Part shown: in pieces, positions 22,460 to 29,186 of the stretch
How the letters are laid out: each line of letters starts with the position of its first letter
Position numbering within the stretch: the stretch's first letter is position 1
IMG/VR virus record: IMGVR_UViG_3300047202_000025
Location: 1 to 42,352 of that record
Reading direction: 5' to 3' (one strand)
Length of the DNA: 42,352 nucleotides
Origin: a virus
Notes under the pieces: model-generated
The model's input: the letters and a program-made list of their open reading frames with translations, nothing else
Told to the model about the DNA's origin: nothing
Database searches by the model: none
Translations under genes and position numbers: made by a program

Positions 22460-23190
22460 TAGTAAAACCCCCGGATAAACATATTACACGCAAAGAACTT
22501 TCAAAAGGTTTTCTTGAAAATTCTGATGGTATTGGTTTTATGTTTGTTGCTGATAGGTTGATTGTCAAAAAGGGTTTTACAAGTTTTAGGGATTTCTACA
22601 AGGGGTTTAGAAATTGTGAACGTGAACACCCGAACACCCTATTTGCTGTTCATTTTCGACTTGCAACGCACGGAGATAAGCACGCAATTGATATGATGCA
22701 CCCCTTTGTTGTAAATGATGTTGGAGTTATGCACAACGGTATTTTAAGTAAGTATTGCACACCAAAAAATTCGACAATGAGCGATACAGCTTTATTTTGT
22801 GAAAAGGTTATTGCTGGACTTCCGGCGGGTTGGCTTGCAAATACAGCTATTTTGACATTATTAGAAAACTACGCAAAAGAGGAACACTCAAAATTTGTTT
22901 TTATGAGTAAGGAACACTATTGCATTATAAATGAATCAGCCGGAGAGTGGAAAGACGGTTGCTGGTTTTCAAATAAGCAATACAGTTTTGGCTTTACAAG
23001 GGCATATTTTGGCAAATATACTTATGATGAATATGAAACAGAGGACGAAAAAGAGGAAGGCATTTTACTTTGTGATGTTTGTCAATGTGTAGTTGACCCG
23101 ACCGAGGCCAGGGTTATAGAAGATGCTACATTATGCTTGGATTGTCAAACAGTATTTAAACAGGATAGATGGGATATTGCTACATTATAA
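22447..23190 (+). CDS. Class II glutamine amidotransferase-like protein
   Basis: A 247-residue Ntn-hydrolase relative. Cys2 follows the start Met directly (MCLIIV), as the N-terminal nucleophile requires after Met removal. HFRLATHG (~78), DMMHPFVVND, and GVMHNGIL (~100) match the glutamine-binding and oxyanion elements. A CDVC ... CLDC zinc knuckle ends the protein. It would release ammonia from glutamine, probably for the adjacent amidoligase. It overlaps the ligase gene by 13 nt. Such ligase/amidotransferase pairs have been described in phage and bacterial modification clusters. The substrate is unknown. Confidence 0.85.
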   Translation: MCLIIVKPPDKHITRKELSKGFLENSDGIGFMFVADRLIVKKGFTSFRDFYKGFRNCEREHPNTLFAVHFRLATHGDKHAIDMMHPFVVNDVGVMHNGILSKYCTPKNSTMSDTALFCEKVIAGLPAGWLANTAILTLLENYAKEEHSKFVFMSKEHYCIINESAGEWKDGCWFSNKQYSFGFTRAYFGKYTYDEYETEDEKEEGILLCDVCQCVVDPTEARVIEDATLCLDCQTVFKQDRWDIATL

Positions 23191-23216
23191 ACAAAAAGCA
23201 CTTTTGAGGGGGGAAC

Positions 23217-23271
23217 GCCCGGCACAACAAAACCACAAAACCCTATGTTGGCCTAAAGGTTGATGCCGGGC
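23217..23271. repeat. Inverted repeat GCCCGGC / GCCGGGC after the cassette
   Basis: GCCCGGC (23217-23223) and GCCGGGC (23265-23271) are complementary over 7 bp with a 41-nt loop and lie just after the amidotransferase stop. The right arm is followed closely by GGTATAATA, as is the hairpin at 20991-21010. Together they bracket the amidoligase unit. Confidence 0.55.
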
Positions 23272-23280
23272 TGGTATAAT

Positions 23281-23406
23281 ATGATAAAACGCTTTTTATA
23301 TCGTGCTGAACTTGTTGTAATTGTAGCGGTTTTAGTATGGCTCGCCGGGGTTGAAAACATTTTAAGGGGGATAGCAGAACATTTGCTTAAAATTGTGGGG
23401 AAATAA
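23281..23406 (+). CDS. Small membrane protein, 41 residues
   Basis: Begins MIKRFLYRAELVVIVAVLVWLAG, one transmembrane helix after a basic N-terminus, then an amphipathic C-terminal helix. No Shine-Dalgarno is seen. TATAAT immediately abuts the ATG but lacks a -35. It ends in a TAATG overlap with the YopX gene. Function unknown. Confidence 0.5.
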   Translation: MIKRFLYRAELVVIVAVLVWLAGVENILRGIAEHLLKIVGK

Positions 23407-23801
23407 TGCGAGATATAAAATTCAGAGCGTGGGATAAAAAAACTAAACAAATGGTCAGAAGTGAGGACTTGTATCGACTATCTCAAAGAGAAGACGGTAT
23501 ATTTGCTATTGTGGGTTGTATTGACAAACAAGAAATTACAACATTTCACGATGATTTAGTCCTTATGGAATTCACCGGCCTACTCGACAAGAACGGGAAG
23601 GAAATATACGAGGGGGATATAATTGCACAAAAAGAATGTGGGTACAAGAATAAGTTTCATCGAGAAGGGATAATTGAATACAAGGATTCTGGATTTATTG
23701 TAAAAGGCGACGATGAATCCTATGATTACTTGAAAACTCAACATAGATTTCTTGAGGCTATTGGCAACATCTATGAGAACCCTGAATTGTTGAGAAAATA
23801 A
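23406..23801 (+). CDS. YopX family protein
   Basis: A 131-residue protein with the family's hallmark opening (RDIKFRAWDKKTKQM), the central LMEFTGLLDKNGKEIYEGDII and the late LEAIGNIYENPELL. YopX proteins are common in phages of many hosts; their biochemical role is not settled. It is TAATG-coupled to the small membrane-protein gene. Confidence 0.88.
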   Translation: MRDIKFRAWDKKTKQMVRSEDLYRLSQREDGIFAIVGCIDKQEITTFHDDLVLMEFTGLLDKNGKEIYEGDIIAQKECGYKNKFHREGIIEYKDSGFIVKGDDESYDYLKTQHRFLEAIGNIYENPELLRK

Positions 23802-23803
23802 AA

Positions 23804-23902
23804 ATGACCCTTGAGGAAGCAGACAATTTGATTGAGGCAACACTTTTTGATAATCTAAAATGGGTAAGAATCATTTTGAGACAGATAGTTTATTCCTCCT
23901 AA
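23804..23902 (+). CDS. Small protein, 32 residues
   Basis: An open frame two bases after the YopX stop: MTLEEADNLIEATLFDNLKW..., a short acidic then hydrophobic helix. No independent Shine-Dalgarno beyond the preceding gene's end. Weak support. Confidence 0.35.
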   Translation: MTLEEADNLIEATLFDNLKWVRIILRQIVYSS

Positions 23903-23911
23903 AAATGGCTT

Positions 23912-23931
23912 GGCCACGCCGAGAAGTGGCC
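23912..23931. other. Hairpin ahead of the 72-residue gene
   Basis: GGCCAC (23912-23917) pairs with GTGGCC (23926-23931) around an 8-nt loop, just before an ATG at 23943. No T-run follows. It could limit ribosome access or be an RNA processing site. Confidence 0.4.
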
Positions 23932-23942
23932 TGTAATTATAT

Positions 23943-24161
23943 ATGAAACTAAAAAAATCTGATTTACTTGACGAAATAGAAACCGCCCTTGACCATTTAG
24001 GCAAGGCAGAGCTTCTTGACCTCTATAATTATCTCTTTCCTTGCAAGATGATTGTTCACAAAGAAGATGTTGACTGGGAGGAATATGACCCAAAATTTAC
24101 AAGAGCAAAGTTTGCCAAGTCTAAAAAATCTCCAGTAAAGGTTGATTTATCTGATGATTGA
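23943..24161 (+). CDS. Hypothetical protein
   Basis: A 72-residue protein, helical N-terminal half (MKLKKSDLLDEIETALDHL...LLDLYNYLF) and a Lys-rich linker ending in acidic VDLSDD. No Shine-Dalgarno is obvious; the hairpin lies upstream. It overlaps the HExxH gene by 8 nt, so the two are coupled. Could be its regulator or inhibitor; not shown. Confidence 0.55.
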   Translation: MKLKKSDLLDEIETALDHLGKAELLDLYNYLFPCKMIVHKEDVDWEEYDPKFTRAKFAKSKKSPVKVDLSDD

Positions 24162-24582
24162 ATTAAAAGAAATTGAAAAACTTTCACCCGTAAAAATTGT
24201 ATATACAAATTTATCTGATTGCAATGGAGCATATAGTGGGGCGTGGAGACAAAAAATTCCTCTAATAGAAATTCAAAAGGGTATGGACAGAGAAACAACC
24301 ATTATCTGTCTGCTTCACGAAATTGGGCACGCCGTTTGTGATAAAACTAAGTGCAGATGCCTACATCCAGTTAAATATCCACCAAATTTTTTATCAGAAT
24401 ACCACGCAATAAAATCTGTTTTGGATTTTCTGAGAAAACATCCAGATAAAAAACTAATAAAAACTTTTGATACTTATTTAGGGGGAATAATTTATAATCC
24501 TATTTTTGCTAAAGTGGTTAAAAAAATTAGAAATCTAAAAAGATATAAGTCTTTAATTGACAACCATTTAGGCAAATCTTGA
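24154..24582 (+). CDS. Putative zinc metallopeptidase (HExxH)
   Basis: A 142-residue protein with LLHEIGHAVCD near residues 50-60, the HExxH zinc-binding helix of zincin metallopeptidases, followed by Cys residues (CRCLH) and a conserved-looking SEYHAI, whose Glu could be the third ligand. ATG 24154 is preferred over the TTG at 24142. The size resembles IrrE-like or phage-encoded minimal peptidases. No signal peptide, so it acts in the cytoplasm. The substrate is unknown; a host repressor or toxin is a possibility. Confidence 0.7.
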   Translation: MIELKEIEKLSPVKIVYTNLSDCNGAYSGAWRQKIPLIEIQKGMDRETTIICLLHEIGHAVCDKTKCRCLHPVKYPPNFLSEYHAIKSVLDFLRKHPDKKLIKTFDTYLGGIIYNPIFAKVVKKIRNLKRYKSLIDNHLGKS

Positions 24583-24602
24583 AAGAAATTTTAATTTTAT
24601 TG

Positions 24603-24631
24603 TTGACTTTTTGAGAGGAGGTTGGTAGGAT
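24603..24631 (+). promoter_or_regulatory. Promoter next to a short gene start
   Basis: TTGACT (24603-24608), 17-base spacer, TAGGAT (24626-24631). The start would fall 6-8 bases downstream, essentially at the ATG (24638) of the 40-residue gene. That transcript may be leaderless; the next gene at 24783 would have a normal leader. Confidence 0.6.
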
Positions 24632-24637
24632 ATAACT

Positions 24638-24760
24638 ATGAAAATAGGCAAGTGGCAAATAGGTTGGTTTGGATTTAAAACTGGGTGGAATTATTGGGGC
24701 AGACCTTTTTGTAAAAGTTATTGTTTCTACCTTGGCCCTGTAACCATTTATTTTTATTGA
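24638..24760 (+). CDS. Small Trp/Tyr/Phe-rich protein, 40 residues
   Basis: Begins MKIGKWQIGWFGFKTGWNYWG and ends in a hydrophobic VTIYFY. Very aromatic; probably a small beta protein or membrane-associated peptide. GAGGAGG lies 16-17 nt upstream, too far to act as a normal site, so leaderless initiation from the nearby promoter is possible. Confidence 0.5.
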   Translation: MKIGKWQIGWFGFKTGWNYWGRPFCKSYCFYLGPVTIYFY

Positions 24761-24782
24761 GAGGCAATGAAGGAGTAAAATA

Positions 24783-25643
24783 ATGCGTATAGTAAATGAC
24801 CTTAATTTCCCCCCCGCATATATGAAAGCCATCGAGGGCCAAGACCCGAACTACAAACCAGACCCACAACGAATCGGCGTAACAGCTTTAATAGATAGCC
24901 CACAAATCAGGCAATTAACCCTAAAAGAATGGGATAATATAGTTGTCCCCGCTTCGGATTATTTTACAGGCTTTCTTGGACAAGCAATGCACTCTGCATT
25001 TGAGAAGCACATCCCCGATGGTTGCATGGCTGAAAAAAAGTGGGAAGTAAGGGTTGGTGATTTAACTCTTGTTGGAAAGGCCGATTTAACCAACAGAGGA
25101 ATAGGGGACTATAAGTTGATGTCTGGCTGGAGTTGGGTGTTTGATAAAGAAAAGCATTTTGAGGAACAGTTGAACATTTTAAACTGGCTCAGGATAAAAT
25201 CGGGTGATAAACCCGCCGAGTTTCTAAGAATTTTTTGTTTTATCAAAGACTGGACAGAATACCAGACCCGCAACAAAGACTACCCCCAGCAGAGATATTT
25301 TCAAACAGACTTAAAAATCTGGCCTCTGGAAGAAACAGACCAGTTTATTCAGTCTCGGCTGACTTTACACAGACAGAAAGATTATCAATGCAATGATGAG
25401 GACAAGTGGTGTCGAGTCGAAAAGATAGCAGTAATGCAAAAAGATAGGAAAAACGCTGTTAAACTCTGTGATACCTACGAAGAAGCAAATAAATATATTT
25501 TGGAATACAACTTGACAAAGGGTGTAGCAAGTGGTATAATAAGACTTGTGCAGCGAAAGTCGGAATGTAGGCGGTGTTTGGGGTATTGCGGTGTGCGGTC
25601 GGTTTGTCCCTTTGCCCTAAGTTTGGAGAAGAAAAATATTTAG
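24783..25643 (+). CDS. Cas4/RecB-like PD-(D/E)XK nuclease
   Basis: A 286-residue exonuclease-type protein. Motifs in order: GQAMHSAFEKH (~65, first His/Glu), TLVGKADLTN (~100, Asp), IGDYKLM (DxK-type) and EEQLNILNWL (motif with Gln). At the C-terminus, CRRCLGYCGVRSVCPF (~265-277) supplies the Cys residues of an iron-sulfur cluster, as in Cas4 and AddB-type nucleases. Probably a recombination exonuclease generating ssDNA for the RecA and SSB-like proteins nearby. A promoter lies inside its 3' part. RBS aaggag precedes the ATG. Confidence 0.82.
   Translation: MRIVNDLNFPPAYMKAIEGQDPNYKPDPQRIGVTALIDSPQIRQLTLKEWDNIVVPASDYFTGFLGQAMHSAFEKHIPDGCMAEKKWEVRVGDLTLVGKADLTNRGIGDYKLMSGWSWVFDKEKHFEEQLNILNWLRIKSGDKPAEFLRIFCFIKDWTEYQTRNKDYPQQRYFQTDLKIWPLEETDQFIQSRLTLHRQKDYQCNDEDKWCRVEKIAVMQKDRKNAVKLCDTYEEANKYILEYNLTKGVASGIIRLVQRKSECRRCLGYCGVRSVCPFALSLEKKNI
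25512..25540 (+). promoter_or_regulatory. Perfect-consensus sigma70 promoter inside the nuclease gene
   Basis: TTGACA (25512-25517), exactly 17 bases, TATAAT (25535-25540): both hexamers match the consensus. It lies within the coding region, about 120 nt upstream of the ATG at 25662, and would drive the 25.6-29.2 kb accessory cluster and the replication genes after it, independently of the amidoligase promoter. Confidence 0.75.
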
Positions 25644-25661
25644 TATTGAAGGAAAAAGAAG

Positions 25662-25850
25662 ATGCCAAATAGCATATATTGTATGAGAAAGAAATGTATA
25701 TGGAGAGATAAAGATGATGGAAGATGTGTTAATCCAACAGAAATACACCTTATAAAACAAATGGCATATCAAGAGAATGAGTGTCTTCCTGACTGGTCAT
25801 TATTAGATTGTGTAGAATATAATGAAATGCATAATCCAGATTCGCTGTAA
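25662..25850 (+). CDS. Small cysteine-rich protein, 62 residues
   Basis: Cys positions 7, 12, 22, 40 and 50 (IYCMRKKCIW ... GRCVNPTEI ... ECLPDW ... DCVEY) suggest a zinc site. GAAGGAAAAAGAAG precedes the ATG. First gene downstream of the consensus promoter. Function unknown. Confidence 0.6.
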   Translation: MPNSIYCMRKKCIWRDKDDGRCVNPTEIHLIKQMAYQENECLPDWSLLDCVEYNEMHNPDSL

Positions 25851-25986
25851 ACAATGCGGTGAGAGATTTTTTACCTCTGACCCCAAAGCAATAGGGAGTT
25901 TTGAGCAGGGAATTCCTATTGATTGCCATAGGTGTTCAGAAATAAAGGAGTTACAAGAAAGTGGACATACAGAATTTAAAAATTAA
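25822..25986 (+). CDS. Small zinc-ribbon protein, 54 residues
   Basis: CKQC (9-12) and CHRC (35-38) frame a short basic segment: a standard zinc ribbon. It overlaps the preceding gene by 29 nt and the next by 26 nt. No Shine-Dalgarno is obvious, so it may rely on reinitiation. Tentative. Confidence 0.45.
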   Translation: MKCIIQIRCKQCGERFFTSDPKAIGSFEQGIPIDCHRCSEIKELQESGHTEFKN

Positions 25987-26461
25987 ACAAAATCTCGATG
26001 GATGGTATATTACTTCAACGTGGGATATTTACCTTTTTGCTGATTTAACTTTAATGAATTGGGACATCAAGAGAAAAAAGATTGGAATTGAAAATACAAA
26101 GAAACTTGTTTATTATAATACAAGAACACAAGCAGAATTAACTTTACAGAAATTTTTGGAGAAAAATAAAATGAACATTAAAGAACGGCTCGAACAAAAC
26201 AAAATTGACACAGAAAGGTTGTTAGAGGAAAAAGAGAGGTTGGAGAGGGAGTTGCTTTTATTGAAAGAACAAGAGAAGGTAGTTTTTAAGGCGGGGGATG
26301 TTATAGAATTTCACGGAAGTAAAAGAATTGTGGTTAAAGTAGATGATAAATTGCATTGTTTTGATGGCAGTGGATACCAATGTGGAATAGATGATACAAA
26401 AGATGGAACTTTCAAAGGGTATGAATATAAAAAGATAGGGGAATTGAGAAATATATTATGA
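25961..26461 (+). CDS. Coiled-coil module protein, copy A
   Basis: A 166-residue protein starting at GTG 25961, after AAAGGAG. Three parts: an N-terminal WYITSTWDIYLFADLTL...FLEKNKM domain (1-70), a coiled coil NIKERLEQNKIDTERLLEE (~72-90, then more Glu/Leu repeats), and a beta domain FKAGDVIEFHGSKRIVVKVD to the end. The first two recur in the protein at 26871-27902, and the coiled coil in two more. Function unknown. An internal ATG at 26171 could start a shorter coiled-coil form. Confidence 0.6.
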   Translation: MDIQNLKIKQNLDGWYITSTWDIYLFADLTLMNWDIKRKKIGIENTKKLVYYNTRTQAELTLQKFLEKNKMNIKERLEQNKIDTERLLEEKERLERELLLLKEQEKVVFKAGDVIEFHGSKRIVVKVDDKLHCFDGSGYQCGIDDTKDGTFKGYEYKKIGELRNIL

Positions 26462-26874
26462 AAGCTAAGTTTTATGGTGTGGTGAAAGATGGCAAAGTAG
26501 TTTGGGACAACCCTGACATCTGCAAACTTTGGATTAAGAGGTTGGAAAATAAGCGAATTGAGGGAACATTCCAGAAAGAACAAGAGGACGGCACAGATTC
26601 CCAGCGTGGATACTACTTCTCCTGTATTGTCCGTGCAGCCGTGAATGAGGGGGATTTTGCCGGTTGGGTAGCAGATGAGATTGATGGCTATTTATGCAAA
26701 AAGTTTTTAACTATTGACAAGGGAACACCGAAGGAACGAATACGCAGCCGTTCAAGCGGGGCTTCTTTTACTAAGGAAGATTGGTCGGAATTGATTGATA
26801 AAAGCATAATGGATATGGCAGAACACGGGGTAATTGTGCTTCCGCCATCAAAATTTTGGGGAATTAAAAAATGA
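26458..26874 (+). CDS. NinB-like recombination protein
   Basis: A 138-residue protein matching the pattern of phage NinB/Orf-type recombination mediators: opening KFYGVVKDGKVVWDNPD, Lys/Glu-rich turn with QRGYYFSCIV at the helix, KKFLTIDKGTPKERI, then TKEDWSELIDKSIMDMAEHGVIVLPP, where related proteins read WAAELGIYIPDP. NinB-like proteins bind ssDNA and help RecA-type loading. ATGA-coupled on both sides. A functional partner of RecA and NinG is plausible. Confidence 0.65.
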   Translation: MKAKFYGVVKDGKVVWDNPDICKLWIKRLENKRIEGTFQKEQEDGTDSQRGYYFSCIVRAAVNEGDFAGWVADEIDGYLCKKFLTIDKGTPKERIRSRSSGASFTKEDWSELIDKSIMDMAEHGVIVLPPSKFWGIKK

Positions 26875-27902
26875 AGAAAGATGATTTTGGAATTTATAAT
26901 AGCAAACTCTGTGGTTGGTATATTACGAATGGAAAATATCTTTGGAAAGATTTGACTTTACATAAGTTGACCTTTGAAAAGGGGGATGTTAAAGATGCCA
27001 CTGGCTACTACCACTCAAAACAAGAAGCAGAAGAAACCCTCAATAAATTTTTGGAGACTAAAATGTTAAAAATTGGTGATAAGGTAAAAGTCTTAAAAAA
27101 TGCAAAACGTGGTGCTTATCCGGGGCGGGTTGGTGTAATACAGTGTAAATGTGAATATGAAGGATATGATTGGAGAGTAAAATTTGTAGAACCCTATATT
27201 ACAAACAATACATTTTTAGAATATGAACTTGAAAAAATCAACGAGTTACCAACTCAAGAAGAAATCATAGAGGCAGCAAAAGAATCAGATGAAGCGGCTT
27301 TGGAAATTTCAATCAGAAAGTGGGAAGTATTGTCTGAAATGTCTGATGAAAAACTTAAAAAATTGACAGGATTATATGTTGGTGATACTACTTGTGGTTT
27401 ATGCCAAAGAAAGAAATATCTTAACAGGGATTCGTGTAATGGGTGTTGTTTAGAATATGAAAATAATTGTTGTAAAGAGTGGGTAATTTGCAGACACAAC
27501 TTTATAAACCAAAATTACCCTGAGTTTAGAAAATCAGCTAAAATATTAACTGAAAGATTGGAAGCGGAGTTACAAAAAGAAAGGGACAAAATGGGAACAA
27601 AAGATAGTAACATAAAGGAACGACTGGAGCAGAACAAAATTGATACCGAAAGACTTCTGGAAGAAAAGGCAAAACTGGAGAAACAACAACTTGAAGAATC
27701 AAAAAAGAAACCCCTAAGAAATGGTGATTATGGTAGAAATGATACTGGAACACGGCTTTTATTTCTTGCCCCAAGGAATGAAAAAATGCACAGCTATTCA
27801 AGGGAGGGTCATTTTGACGGAAATGCCGACGATTGTTTATCTTACTACACGGTTCTTGGAAACATATTTGATGATTTAGAAAATAAGAAAGGTGGTATGT
27901 AA
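26871..27902 (+). CDS. Multidomain coiled-coil module protein, copy B
   Basis: A 343-residue protein. Residues ~10-60 (CGWYITNGKYLWKDLTLHK...FLETK) repeat the first domain of copy A. A KOW/SH3-like beta domain follows (~65-110, KIGDKVKVLKNAKRGAYPGRVGVIQ). Residues ~170-215 hold a Cys-rich region (CGLCQRKKYL, CNGCCLEYENNCCKEW). The NIKERLEQNKIDTERLLEE coiled coil then appears at ~245 and a NGDYGRNDTG domain at the end. It looks assembled from pieces found in neighbouring small genes; function unknown. Confidence 0.55.
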   Translation: MKKDDFGIYNSKLCGWYITNGKYLWKDLTLHKLTFEKGDVKDATGYYHSKQEAEETLNKFLETKMLKIGDKVKVLKNAKRGAYPGRVGVIQCKCEYEGYDWRVKFVEPYITNNTFLEYELEKINELPTQEEIIEAAKESDEAALEISIRKWEVLSEMSDEKLKKLTGLYVGDTTCGLCQRKKYLNRDSCNGCCLEYENNCCKEWVICRHNFINQNYPEFRKSAKILTERLEAELQKERDKMGTKDSNIKERLEQNKIDTERLLEEKAKLEKQQLEESKKKPLRNGDYGRNDTGTRLLFLAPRNEKMHSYSREGHFDGNADDCLSYYTVLGNIFDDLENKKGGM

Positions 27903-28174
27903 TGGACATTGAAGAAAGATTAGCACAAAATAAGAAAGACATAGCAGCACTTGAGGTTGAAAAGAAAAAGTTGGAAGTGGGATTAGAAAGGCAGAAAGAA
28001 CCACAACACGGGGACTTTGGATATTATGACCTTAAATTTCAAGGGAAAAGAGACCCGATTGTGTTTCTTAAAGTACGTGATAAAATTAAAGCATACAACA
28101 ATAGTTGTCAACTTGGGGATACCACGTGGAAAGTAGAAATAGTTGGAAACATTTTTAAAGGAGATAGAATATAA
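27902..28174 (+). CDS. Coiled-coil module protein, copy C
   Basis: A 90-residue protein: coiled coil ([25 protein letters not shown]) then a short beta domain [20 protein letters not shown] ending in GNIFKGD. This is the coiled coil plus C-terminal domain of copy B as a stand-alone protein. TAATG-coupled on both ends. Function unknown. Confidence 0.6.
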   Translation: MDIEERLAQNKKDIAALEVEKKKLEVGLERQKEPQHGDFGYYDLKFQGKRDPIVFLKVRDKIKAYNNSCQLGDTTWKVEIVGNIFKGDRI

Positions 28175-28404
28175 TGGCTTTTGAACCAAGAGACAATAGT
28201 GGGGTTCTCTTTAAGAACCTCAAAAAAGAGACAGCGAAGCATCCTGATTACACAGGAAATTTGACCATTGAAGGAACAACTTACCGTCTTGCCGCTTGGC
28301 TTAAAGAGGGAAAGAAAGGCAAATTCCTCTCATTAGCGGTGTCGGAAGATACCCGAACAAAAGGGCAACAAGCAGAACCAGACAGTTCGGACATCCCGTT
28401 CTAA
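28174..28404 (+). CDS. SSB-like small protein with DIPF tail
   Basis: A 76-residue protein. The body ([14 protein letters not shown]..., [34 protein letters not shown]) fits a small OB-like/DUF736-like phage fold. It ends PDSSDIPF, the acidic DDIPF-type tip that bacterial SSB uses to recruit partner proteins. It lies just upstream of the helicase and primase, so it is a good candidate for the phage ssDNA-binding protein. RBS aaggagata precedes the ATG. Confidence 0.7.
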   Translation: MAFEPRDNSGVLFKNLKKETAKHPDYTGNLTIEGTTYRLAAWLKEGKKGKFLSLAVSEDTRTKGQQAEPDSSDIPF

Positions 28405-28446
28405 TGCCCTAAAACCCCTCAAGATGCGTCAGGATTGAATAAGTCT

Positions 28447-28584
28447 ATGGGAAGGCATAAAGATACCCCAAATTGCTCAGATTGTGTGTTTCGGGGTGAT
28501 TGCTCAGAGGAAAAACACCGAGAGTGTATGGATAATTACATAAACCAGCAAGATGAAATAAAGAAAGATAAACGGAATGGCTAA
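28447..28584 (+). CDS. Small Cys/His-rich protein, 45 residues
   Basis: MGRHKDTPNCSDCVFRGDCSE... has CSDC, DC and EC: probable zinc finger. It overlaps the following gene by 8 nt. Function unknown. Confidence 0.5.
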   Translation: MGRHKDTPNCSDCVFRGDCSEEKHRECMDNYINQQDEIKKDKRNG

Positions 28585-28867
28585 AGACTGCTCTAAATGC
28601 CCCTATAAACTTGCGGCAAAGTTTAAGAAACCTACAACCGATGAAATTGCCAATTATGCCAGAACCATAGGATATACTACTATTGATGTTGGGTATTTCT
28701 TCTGGAAAAATGAGTCTGTTGGGTGGGTGGATAATCGTGGACTTCCTTATAAAAACTGGAAAGGGGTAGTCCAAACTTGGTTTAGGGCTGCTAAACGCCG
28801 AGGAGAAATTAAGCCGGAAACAAAAACATTTAAAGAAAGGTTTGAGGAGAACAAAAATGAATCTTGA
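28577..28867 (+). CDS. Helix-turn-helix-like replication accessory protein
   Basis: A 96-residue protein. CSKCPY starts the chain; the body reads ANYARTIGYTTIDVGYFFWKN ... WKGVVQTWFRAAKRR, the pattern of the C-terminal DNA-binding piece of phage replication organisers, in which a helix, a YFFxxYE/W turn and a terminal W..xxxRxW helix occur. Here the piece stands alone next to the helicase gene. Function inferred. Confidence 0.55.
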   Translation: MAKDCSKCPYKLAAKFKKPTTDEIANYARTIGYTTIDVGYFFWKNESVGWVDNRGLPYKNWKGVVQTWFRAAKRRGEIKPETKTFKERFEENKNES

Positions 28868-29186
28868 AGAAAAGGGTTATCAATGTGGTCTTGAACAAAG
28901 ACTCGAACAATGCAAGAAAGACATAGCGGTTTTGGAAGAAAACAAGAGGACGTTGGAAGCGGAATTAGGGCAAGAAAAATGGTCTGTTATGTTAGCAGAT
29001 TTCGAAATTTGGAACACCAAAAGTTTACGGGTTCTGATAAAAAGAGAAATCATTGAAAATACTCTAAAAAAATTCCCCAACGGGGCTTTTGATTATTTTG
29101 TTTTTGATAAAATGGGGCTTGCAAATTGGTTTACCGATGAAACAATTAAGAATCAAACAACATATACAAATATAAGACTCTTATAA
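28857..29186 (+). CDS. Coiled-coil module protein, copy D
   Basis: A 109-residue protein with LEQRLEQCKKDIAVLEENKRTLEAELG at ~15-42, the same coiled-coil register as copies A-C, followed by an unrelated C-terminal region (FEIWNTKSLRVLIKREI...). ATG 28857 follows GAGGAGAAC. It touches the helicase ATG in a TAATG overlap. Confidence 0.55.
   Translation: MNLEEKGYQCGLEQRLEQCKKDIAVLEENKRTLEAELGQEKWSVMLADFEIWNTKSLRVLIKREIIENTLKKFPNGAFDYFVFDKMGLANWFTDETIKNQTTYTNIRLL

Noticed and set aside
23275-23280. TATAAT abutting the ATG of a 41-residue gene as a promoter
   Set aside because: No -35 hexamer at 15-19 bp upstream; kept only as part of the repeated GGTATAATA motif.
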